From contig JAFZOC010000337.1 in assembly GCA_017550765.1 (NCBI GenBank), forward strand, positions 1-9,707: DNA of 9,707 nt, given 5' to 3'. The DNA comes from Oscillospiraceae bacterium. GTDB taxonomy: Bacteria; Bacillota_A; Clostridia; Oscillospirales; Oscillospiraceae. This document shows positions 1-5,195 of this stretch, piece after piece (within the stretch, counting starts at the first letter, position 1; the number at the start of each line of letters is the position of its first letter). The notes under the pieces were generated by a model that did no database searches, was not told the origin of the DNA, and saw only the letters and a list, made by a program, of their open reading frames with translations. The translations under genes were made by a program, and so were the position numbers.

Positions 1-528
1 GATCAGGGCCTCGTCGGAGATGTCGATGCCGAAGTGCTCGTGCAGGGGCTCCAGCACATGGGCGCGCAGCTGGGTCTCATAGTGCTGATAGCTGTTCTCG
101 CTGTTCTTGAAGGGGATGTCGGTGAAGGTGACGAAGAAATCGTCGTTGTCGATGATGCGCATGTCCTCGACGGAATCGAGGTGCTTCTGCTGCAGGTGCT
201 CCTGGAAGCGGCAGGTGGCGGTGCAGGTCTCGGTGCCCATCTGGGCGTCGAGGAAGTTGTAGCCGCCCTCCAGCGCGCGCTCCAGCAGGGAGCGGGCATA
301 GTGGCACACGCGGCCGGACAGGTAGTAGGTCGCCAGATCGGGGGAAGTGCAGCGGGGCGCTCTCAGGCGGACGGAGAAGCAGCCGGGCAGGTCGAGAAGC
401 ACTTCAGGCATGAAGTAGCAGGTGTAGCCGATCGCGCGCTTGCCCTCGGCCTTGGCCTGCTTGACGAGGTCGTTGTTCGCCTCCTGAAGCAAGTTCTCAA
501 AAAAGATCAGGTGCTTGAGATCTCTCAT
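1..528 (-). CDS. 2-hydroxyacyl-CoA dehydratase family protein (HgdB/FldB/FldC type), 5' part only
   Basis: The first 176 codons are in the window; the 3' end lies beyond position 1. The translation starts MRDLKHLIFFENLLQEAN and contains GYTCYFMPEVLLDLPGC (34-50), SVRLRAPRC (52-60) and GTETCTATCRF (98-108). These fit the N-terminal half of 2-hydroxyacyl-CoA dehydratase subunits, which carry a [4Fe-4S] cluster and, after ATP-driven one-electron activation by a separate activase, remove water from (R)-2-hydroxyacyl-CoA in amino-acid fermentation. Cys37, Cys60, Cys75, Cys102 and Cys106 are candidate cluster ligands, but which ones bind cannot be decided from this part. Family members are usually roughly 370-430 residues, so less than half is visible. 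The start is set by a GGAGGG Shine-Dalgarno six bases upstream. The partner subunit and activase are not in view, so the substrate is unknown; an activase-linked orphan paralogue is also possible. Confidence 0.77.
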   Translation of the reverse strand, partial: MRDLKHLIFFENLLQEANNDLVKQAKAEGKRAIGYTCYFMPEVLLDLPGCFSVRLRAPRCTSPDLATYYLSGRVCHYARSLLERALEGGYNFLDAQMGTETCTATCRFQEHLQQKHLDSVEDMRIIDNDDFFVTFTDIPFKNSENSYQHYETQLRAHVLEPLHEHFGIDISDEALI

Positions 529-597
529 GGATGGCCCTCCAAATCTCTTTCCATTTTTGGGCGCAGAAAGACATCTGTGCCCACTCTCACGCTTGTT

Positions 598-626
598 ATT
601 ATACCGGAGCGTCAGATCCTTGTCAA
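598..626 (-). promoter_or_regulatory. Consensus sigma-A promoter for the dehydratase gene
   Basis: On the minus strand, TTGACA (621-626) is followed by a 17-base spacer and TATAAT (598-603). Both hexamers are perfect matches to the consensus. Transcription would start near 590, giving a leader of about 62 bases before the start codon at 528. No operator-like repeat is evident in the leader, so expression may be strong and constitutive unless a regulator binds elsewhere. Confidence 0.88.
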
Positions 627-723
627 ATCGAATTTCCGCGAAGGCCCGCCAAAAAGTGCCGTTTCCCGGCCTTTTTTGTTATACACCTGTTTTCCTTCTG
701 TCTAAAAAATGTCGGATCTGCAC

Positions 724-751
724 AAAAAGCCCGCCGATTTTTTGGGAGGGC
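724..751 (-). terminator. Rho-independent terminator, distal of two, after the mtaB-mtnN-alaX run
   Basis: Read on the minus strand, arm 751-745 (GCCCTCC) pairs with arm 735-729 (GGCGGGC) with one internal U-C mismatch and a nine-base loop, and is followed directly by five U (728-724). It lies about 120 bases beyond the alaX stop codon and behind another hairpin, so it would act as a backup stop before the dehydratase promoter. Confidence 0.55.
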
Positions 752-768
752 CGTACAGGCGGAAAAGC

Positions 769-796
769 GGCGCGGGAGAACAGGATCTCCCACGCC
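769..796 (-). terminator. Rho-independent terminator, proximal, after alaX
   Basis: Arms 769-779 and 786-796 form an 11-pair stem with a six-base loop. The only imperfection is a G-U wobble on the minus strand, which becomes a C-A mismatch on the plus strand, so the minus-strand RNA folds better. The minus-strand tail is GCUUUUCC. It begins about 75 bases after the alaX stop codon. A run of five T (799-803) on the other side means some plus-strand activity is possible. Confidence 0.6.
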
Positions 797-814
797 TCTT
801 TTTCGCTCTCCTCC

Positions 815-854
815 GGGCCCCGCTGTCCGGAAGACGTCTTTCCGGGGCCCTTTT
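815..854 (+). terminator. Terminator-like hairpin facing the plus strand, with no plus-strand gene before it
   Basis: GGGCCCCG (815-822) and CGGGGCCC (843-850) are perfect inverted copies, and TTTT (851-854) follows on the plus strand. The 20-base loop contains a second self-complementary segment around GGAAGAC/GTCTTTCC (829-843) that competes with the outer stem. On the minus strand the same hairpin follows the alaX stop codon closely but has a purine tail (GGAGGAG), so there it would be a 3' stabiliser rather than a terminator. Confidence 0.4.
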
Positions 855-870
855 CAAATCGTCAAAACGC

Positions 871-2028
871 TCACGCGCCCTTCCAGTCCCGGAAGAAGGC
901 GCGGATCGCCTCCGCCGAGGCCGCGGCCCGGCCCTGGATCATGGTGGGGCTGCCGCCGCCCCGGCCCTGGATGCCGGCGTTGACGGCCTTGCCGTTCCGG
1001 CGCAGGTCCACGCGCCTGCTGCCGATGATGTAGCGCCAGCCCTCTCTGTCGCTGCCGGTGAAGACCGCGGCCAGGGGGCATTTTTCCGTCAGGGCGTTCA
1101 CCAGCTCCCGCAGCGCGGGCTCGCCCAGCTCCTCCTCGAAGAGGACGACGGCCTCCTCCGCCGGCGGGATGCTGTCCGCCCGCTGCCGGGCCAGGGCCAG
1201 CTCCAGGGCGGAGATCCTGAGCTTCTGCTCCTCGAAGCGCTGGAGGAGCCGCTCCGCGGCGGGCACGATCTGCTCCCGGGGGACGCTCAGAAGCCCCGAG
1301 ATCGCCGTGACGCTCTCCTGATAGGCCCGGACCCGTTCCGCGGCGTCCAGCCCGCAGACCGCCGTGATGCGCACGCCGCCCCGGTGCCGCTCGGCGCTGA
1401 GGATCTTGATGAGGCCCACCTCGCCGGTCCGCGCCACATGGGGCGCGCAGCAGGCGCAGCGGTCGATCCCCGGGATCTCCACGATGCGCACGTCCTCCGT
1501 CAGGTCCAGCTTACTGCGGTACTGCAGCGCGGCCAGCTCCTCCGGCTCCGGCCACCAGATCTTCAGGGGCAGATCCGCCCGGACGGCGACGTTGGCCAGC
1601 TGCTCGACCGCCATCAGCTGCTCCCAGCTCAGCTCCCCGGAGTAGTCCATGGTCATGCAGTCTTCCCCCATGTGGAAGCCCACATTGTCGAAGCCGTGCT
1701 CCCGGTAGATGAGGCCCGAGAGGATGTGTTCGCCGGAGTGGTCCTGCATCCGGCGCAGGCGCTGCTCCCGGTCCAGGGCGCAGACGAAGCGCTCCCCTAC
1801 GGGCAGGGGCCGGTCGGTGGTGTGGAGGACCTCGCCCTTCCGCTCATGGGCGTCCAGCACCCGGGCGGGGCCGATCGTGCCGGTGTCCGCCGGCTGGCCG
1901 CCTCCCTCGGGGAAGAAGGCCGTCCGGTCCAGAGTCACGGTCCAGCCCTTTTTCGTCTCCTCACAGCCGGTGACCACCGCCTCGAAGGCGAAGAGGTGGC
2001 TGTCGAGATAGTAGAGCTTTTCGGTCAT
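871..2028 (-). CDS. alaX: AlaX-type alanyl-tRNA editing protein with DHHA1 domain
   Basis: This 385-residue protein is related to the editing half of alanyl-tRNA synthetase and is expected to deacylate Ser- or Gly-charged tRNA-Ala in trans in the cytosol. Residues 37-46 (AFFPEGGGQP) match the conserved start of the AlaX/AlaRS editing fold. H97-x3-H101 in DHSGEH and C193-x3-H197 in CACCAPH form the four-ligand zinc site. From about 270 a DHHA1 domain ends with the glycine-rich GRGGGSPTMIQGRA (355-368), so this is the long AlaX type. No aminoacylation domain is present. The ATG at 2028 is preferred over an ATG 51 bases upstream because it has its own Shine-Dalgarno and the longer version would run into mtnN. 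It is last in the run, 11 bases after mtnN, and probably relies on translational coupling. The family call is firm; the exact mischarged amino acid is unknown. Confidence 0.9.
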   Translation of the reverse strand: MTEKLYYLDSHLFAFEAVVTGCEETKKGWTVTLDRTAFFPEGGGQPADTGTIGPARVLDAHERKGEVLHTTDRPLPVGERFVCALDREQRLRRMQDHSGEHILSGLIYREHGFDNVGFHMGEDCMTMDYSGELSWEQLMAVEQLANVAVRADLPLKIWWPEPEELAALQYRSKLDLTEDVRIVEIPGIDRCACCAPHVARTGEVGLIKILSAERHRGGVRITAVCGLDAAERVRAYQESVTAISGLLSVPREQIVPAAERLLQRFEEQKLRISALELALARQRADSIPPAEEAVVLFEEELGEPALRELVNALTEKCPLAAVFTGSDREGWRYIIGSRRVDLRRNGKAVNAGIQGRGGGSPTMIQGRAAASAEAIRAFFRDWKGA

Positions 2029-2035
2029 GGGGATG

Positions 2036-2041
2036 TCCCTC
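2036..2041 (-). promoter_or_regulatory. alaX ribosome binding site overlapping the mtnN stop codon
   Basis: The minus-strand sequence GAGGGA lies seven bases before the alaX ATG at 2028 and shares bases with the mtnN TGA (2040-2042). This fixes the alaX start and suggests ribosomes finishing mtnN reinitiate on alaX. Confidence 0.7.
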
Positions 2042-2717
2042 ACAGTTCCCGGACGATCTTGTCCGCCACCTCCAGGCACAGGGCGGAGGTGTGCGCCAGG
2101 GCGGTGCCGAAGTCCTCGCCCCCCTGGGTCAGCCCGTCGGAGACGGTCTTGATCAGCAGGCAGGGGATATCCGCCCGGTCGCAGGTGAGCACCACGGCGG
2201 CGGCCTCCATCTCGCAGATGTCCGCCCCCCAGCGCTCATGCAGGGCGCTCTTGGCCTCCTTGCCCTCCACGAACTTGTCCCCTGAGGCGTCGGTGACGCG
2301 CCGCAGTTCCGGGCAGATCGCCACGGCCCGCTCCACCAGGGCGGGGGTGGGCCGCAGATACTCGTCCGGGTAGCCCATGTACTGCCCGGGCAGGCAGTGG
2401 TCATAGCCGGAGGTGTCGAAATCGTAGTGGACCACCCGCTCCACCACGCAGGTCTTGGTCTGGGCCATCTCCTCGGTGAGCCCGCCCACCACGCCGAAGT
2501 TCACCACCAGCTCCGCCTCATAGCGGTCGATGAGCATCTGGGCAGCGGCGGCCGCAGCGATCTCCCCCGCGCCGGAGCGGATCACATACAGCTCGTAGGC
2601 GCCCATGTCGTAGACGTGGATCTCGAAGCCGCTGCGTTTTTCCTGGCGCTCCGCCGTCCCGTAGCGGCGCAGCACCGCGTCCATCTCCACCGCTACCAGC
2701 ATCCCGATCTTTTTCAT
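2040..2717 (-). CDS. mtnN: 5'-methylthioadenosine/S-adenosylhomocysteine nucleosidase family protein
   Basis: This 225-residue cytosolic protein has the nucleoside phosphorylase/hydrolase fold. Family members cleave the glycosidic bond of methylthioadenosine, S-adenosylhomocysteine and 5'-deoxyadenosine, releasing adenine. Visible landmarks are the N-terminal beta strand and acidic loop (IGMLVAVEMD, 4-13), NFGVVGGL (73-80, usually N-T-G-x-A-G-G), SGDKFV (145-150), CEMEAAAV (168-175), whose Glu171 corresponds to the ribose-binding glutamate, and KTVSDG (190-195) with Asp194 in the place of the catalytic acid. The first loop is unusual: where E. coli has three glutamates this protein has Glu-Met-Asp. 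Length is normal for the family. An AAGGAG Shine-Dalgarno sits eight bases before the ATG. It follows mtaB by 22 bases and precedes alaX by 11. A related nucleosidase with another substrate remains possible. Confidence 0.82.
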   Translation of the reverse strand: MKKIGMLVAVEMDAVLRRYGTAERQEKRSGFEIHVYDMGAYELYVIRSGAGEIAAAAAAQMLIDRYEAELVVNFGVVGGLTEEMAQTKTCVVERVVHYDFDTSGYDHCLPGQYMGYPDEYLRPTPALVERAVAICPELRRVTDASGDKFVEGKEAKSALHERWGADICEMEAAAVVLTCDRADIPCLLIKTVSDGLTQGGEDFGTALAHTSALCLEVADKIVREL

Positions 2718-2732
2718 GTTCGTATCTCCTTA

Positions 2733-2760
2733 TCAAAACTCAAGGCTCAACGCTCAAAAC
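2733..2760. repeat. Four tandem heptamers (TCAANNC) across the mtaB stop codon
   Basis: On the plus strand the units are TCAAAAC, TCAAGGC, TCAACGC and TCAAAAC, in perfect seven-base register. The second unit contains the mtaB stop codon (2740-2742), and units three and four encode its last residues. The array ends just before the mtnN Shine-Dalgarno. Confidence 0.8.
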
Positions 2761-4032
2761 GCCCGTGAGCCGCTCGCCGTCCGTGCCGGTTATGCGCACG
2801 TCCCGGAGCTTGCCCCGGAGGCCCCGCTCCGGCACCTGCACCAGCAGATAGGTGTCGCTGTGGCCCACGCTGCCCTCCTCCGCCGTCTCGAAGAGCACCG
2901 GGAGCACCTGGCCCACGCTGGCCTCCAGAAAGGCCCGGTGCATCCGCGCCGCGGTCTGCTGGGCCTCGTGGGCGCGGGCGGCTTTCACGGCCCGGGTGCA
3001 CTGGCCGGGCATGGCGTCCGCCGGGGTGCCGGGCCGCCGGGAGTAGGGGAAGATGTGCATGTCCGCGAAGGCGCACTTCTCGATGAAGGCCAGGGTCTCC
3101 CGCTGGTCCGCCTCGGTCTCCCCCGGGAAGCCCACGATCAGGTCGCAGGTCAGGGCGCAGCCGGGGAAATACCGGCGCAGCAGCCGGCAGCGCTCACAGA
3201 AGAAGGCCGTGTCGTACTTCCTGTTCATGGCCTTCAGCGTCCGGTCGCAGCCGGACTGGAGGGACAGGTGGAAGTGGCGGCAGAGCTTCCCCGCGGCGGC
3301 GACGCGGCGGCAGAAGTCCTCCGTGATCACCGTGGGCTCCAGAGACCCCAGGCGGATGCGCATGTCCCCCGCCTCCTTTGCCACGGCCTCGATGCAGTCG
3401 GCGAGGCCCGGCTTTCCCGGCAGGTCCACGCCGTAGGAGGCCACCTCGATCCCCGTGAGCACCAGCTCCCGATAGCCCTCCTCCCGGATGCGCGCGGTCT
3501 CCGCGGCGGCGTCCGAGAGCGGCAGGCTCCGCAGGCGGCCCCGGGTGTAGGGGATGATGCAGTAGCTGCAGAAGTTCACGCAGCCGTCCTGGATCTTCAG
3601 CATGGCCCGGGTGCGGCCCTCCAGCGCCCCGGCGGGGAGCTTCTCCAGTTCCCGGCGGCGGAAGGGCGCGTCGATGTTCCGCTCCCCCTCGCCCTCGGCC
3701 ACGGCCCGCTCCACCGCGTCGACGAAGGCCATCCGGTCCGCCGCGCCGAAGATCACCTTTGCGCCGATCTCCTCCGTCTCCTCGGGGCTCAGCTGGGAAT
3801 AGCAGCCGCAGACCGCCAGCACCGCGCCGGCGTTCTCGTCCCGCAGGCGGCGCAGGAGCTGCCGGGACTTGCGCCCGCTCTCCGCGGTGACGGCGCAGGT
3901 GTTCACGATCACGGCGTCGGCGATCTCGCCGGGGGCGCAGGGCCGGTGCCCGTGCTCCCGGAGCCGGGCCTCCATGGCCTGGGTCTCGAACTGGTTGACT
4001 TTACAGCCAAGAGTGGCTATGATGTATCTCAT
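2740..4032 (-). CDS. mtaB: tRNA t6A37 methylthiotransferase MtaB (radical SAM)
   Basis: This 430-residue enzyme inserts a methylthio group at C2 of N6-threonylcarbamoyladenosine 37 in tRNAs reading ANN codons. The N-terminal domain has the three auxiliary-cluster cysteines: Cys10 in TLGCKVNQFE, Cys46 in NTCAVT and Cys77 in GCYSQ. The radical SAM motif is C151-x3-C155-x2-C158 within DGCVNFCSYCIIPYTRGR. The GSLEP (229-233), HLSLQSGCD (255-263) and DLIVGFPGET (297-306) segments are family hallmarks, and a TRAM RNA-binding domain fills about 370-430. The YIIATLGCKVNQFE start and overall length point to MtaB rather than MiaB or RimO. An AGGAG Shine-Dalgarno lies six bases before the ATG. It is first of three closely spaced genes. 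No convincing minus-strand promoter is visible upstream; one would have to lie inside the divergent desulfurase gene. Confidence 0.95.
   Translation of the reverse strand: MRYIIATLGCKVNQFETQAMEARLREHGHRPCAPGEIADAVIVNTCAVTAESGRKSRQLLRRLRDENAGAVLAVCGCYSQLSPEETEEIGAKVIFGAADRMAFVDAVERAVAEGEGERNIDAPFRRRELEKLPAGALEGRTRAMLKIQDGCVNFCSYCIIPYTRGRLRSLPLSDAAAETARIREEGYRELVLTGIEVASYGVDLPGKPGLADCIEAVAKEAGDMRIRLGSLEPTVITEDFCRRVAAAGKLCRHFHLSLQSGCDRTLKAMNRKYDTAFFCERCRLLRRYFPGCALTCDLIVGFPGETEADQRETLAFIEKCAFADMHIFPYSRRPGTPADAMPGQCTRAVKAARAHEAQQTAARMHRAFLEASVGQVLPVLFETAEEGSVGHSDTYLLVQVPERGLRGKLRDVRITGTDGERLTGVLSVEP
3995..4023 (+). promoter_or_regulatory. Sigma-A promoter for the cysteine desulfurase, embedded in mtaB
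   Basis: TTGACT (3995-4000), a 17-base spacer and TATGAT (4018-4023) match the consensus at five of six positions each. The start point would be near 4030, about 38 bases before the desulfurase ATG. The whole promoter lies within the first codons of the oppositely oriented mtaB, including the codons for the Cys10 motif, so its bases are under double constraint. Confidence 0.78.
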
Positions 4033-4067
4033 GATAAACTCCTGTATCTCCGAAAAGAGGGACGCTC

Positions 4068-5195
4068 ATGCACTATCTGGACAATCCCGCCACCACCCAG
4101 GTCTGCCCCGAGGCGGCCGCGGCCGCTCTCGCGGCCATGACCGTGGTCTACGGCAACCCCAGCTCCACCCACACCATGGGGCGGACAGCGAAGAAGCTGC
4201 TGGACAAGAGCCGCAAGCAGGTCTCCGACGCCCTGGGCTGCGCGCCGGGGGAACTGGTGTTCACCTCCTGCGGCTCCGAGAGCGACGACTGGGCCATCCT
4301 TTCAGGCGCCGACGCCATGAAGCGCCGGGGGAAGCATGTGATCTCCTCCCTGGTGGAGCACGACGCCGTGCGCAAGAGCCTGGACGAGCTGGAGGCCCGG
4401 GGCTTCGAGGTCACGCGCCTGCGCCCCGAGAAAGACGGCTCCGTCGCGCCTGAGTCGGTCCTCGCCGCCCTGCGGGAGGACACGGCGCTGGTGACGCTGA
4501 TGCTGGTGAACAACGAGACCGGCGGTGTCACGGACATCGCCGGGATCGCCCGGGCGCTGCGGGCGGCGGGCTCCCAGGCCCTGCTGCACACCGACGCGGT
4601 CCAGGGCTTTCTGAAAGTCCCCTTCTCGGCCAGGACGCTGGGCGCGGACATGATCAGCATCTCAGGCCACAAGATCCACGCGCCCAAGGGCGTGGGGGCC
4701 CTGTACATCCGCAGCGGGCTGCGGCTCAAGCCCTTCATCCTGGGCGGCGGCCAGGAGGACGGCCGCCGGGCCGGCACCGAGGCCCTGTCCCAGATCGCGG
4801 CCTTCGGCGAGGCCTGCCAGATCGGCAAGGCGGGGATGACGGAGAACATCGCGCGGATGCGCGCGCTGAGAGCGCAGGCCCTGGAGCAGCTGCATCGGGA
4901 GATCCCGGAGCTGCGCCACATCGAGGCGGCCGCCCCTCACATCCTGTCGGTCTCCCTGCCCGGCTGGCGCAGCGAGGTGCTGATGAACTTCCTGGAAGCC
5001 CGGGAGGTCTATGTGTCAAAAAGCTCCGCCTGCAAAAAGGGCGGGCGGAGCCATGTGCTGGAGGCGATCGGTCTGGACGCCAGGACCATCGACGGGGCGA
5101 TCCGCATCGGTCTGTCCCGGCTGAGCACGGAAGAGGACGTCCAGGCGCTGTGCAGCGGCCTCAAAGACGCCCGTGACAGCCTGCGTCACGGCTGA
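4068..5195 (+). CDS. Cysteine desulfurase (NifS/IscS family, PLP-dependent)
   Basis: This 375-residue aminotransferase-fold enzyme should remove sulfur from cysteine, leaving alanine and a persulfide on its active cysteine for delivery to Fe-S assembly or tRNA thiolation. Visible residues are YLDNPATT (3-10), H98 in VEHDAV, N149 in VNNETG, D176 and Q179 in HTDAVQG, the PLP lysine K202 in SGHKIHAPKG, RRAGTE (233-238) and the active cysteine C322 in SSACKKGGRSHVL. Several usually fixed positions differ: Pro7 in the N-terminal motif, SCGSESDD (68-74) where S-G-G-T-E-S-D-N is typical, and GTEA instead of GTEN. Length is normal. A GAGGG Shine-Dalgarno lies six bases before the ATG. It is divergent from mtaB and has no IscU, SufU or ThiI neighbour in the window, so its sulfur acceptor is unknown. 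Confidence 0.93.
   Translation: MHYLDNPATTQVCPEAAAAALAAMTVVYGNPSSTHTMGRTAKKLLDKSRKQVSDALGCAPGELVFTSCGSESDDWAILSGADAMKRRGKHVISSLVEHDAVRKSLDELEARGFEVTRLRPEKDGSVAPESVLAALREDTALVTLMLVNNETGGVTDIAGIARALRAAGSQALLHTDAVQGFLKVPFSARTLGADMISISGHKIHAPKGVGALYIRSGLRLKPFILGGGQEDGRRAGTEALSQIAAFGEACQIGKAGMTENIARMRALRAQALEQLHREIPELRHIEAAAPHILSVSLPGWRSEVLMNFLEAREVYVSKSSACKKGGRSHVLEAIGLDARTIDGAIRIGLSRLSTEEDVQALCSGLKDARDSLRHG
5171..5191. terminator. Hairpin over the convergent gene ends, weak bidirectional terminator candidate
   Basis: CCGTGAC (5171-5177) and GTCACGG (5185-5191) are perfect inverted copies around a seven-base loop. The element overlaps the last codons of the desulfurase and the stop codon of the permease. 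The tail is not U-rich on the plus strand and is only GCGUCUUUG on the minus strand, so termination strength is doubtful. Confidence 0.35.

Larger units (their letters stand above)
529..870. other. Non-coding region between the dehydratase gene and alaX
   Basis: These 342 bases hold the dehydratase Shine-Dalgarno (about 535-540), its promoter (598-626) and three terminator-like hairpins (724-751, 769-796, 815-854). Base composition is visibly less GC-rich from about 540 to 760 than in the flanking genes. Open frames crossing this stretch have no ribosome site or recognisable domain and are not called as genes. Confidence 0.6.

Noticed and set aside
642..681. A plus-strand terminator with six T after a GGCC stem
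   Set aside because: The stem is only six pairs with a loop of over 20 bases and no plus-strand gene ends before it; weaker than the hairpins reported.
2029..2079. An N-terminal extension of AlaX by 17 residues
   Set aside because: It would overlap mtnN by 40 bases and its ATG lacks a Shine-Dalgarno, while the ATG at 2028 has one seven bases upstream.
709..2373. A 554-codon open frame on the plus strand opposite alaX and mtnN
   Set aside because: It is antisense to two genes with clear family motifs, has no ribosome site, and its translation is low-complexity Gly/Ala/Arg/Pro/Leu typical of a shadow frame in GC-rich DNA.
2733..2760. CRISPR or phage attachment site interpretation of the heptamer array (also considered for the octamers at 8375-8414)
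   Set aside because: Units of seven or eight bases have no spacers, and there are no cas, integrase or tRNA genes around them.
2716..4140. A 474-codon plus-strand open frame opposite mtaB
   Set aside because: It overlaps almost all of mtaB and runs into the desulfurase gene in another frame, with no domain, no Shine-Dalgarno and shadow-like composition.
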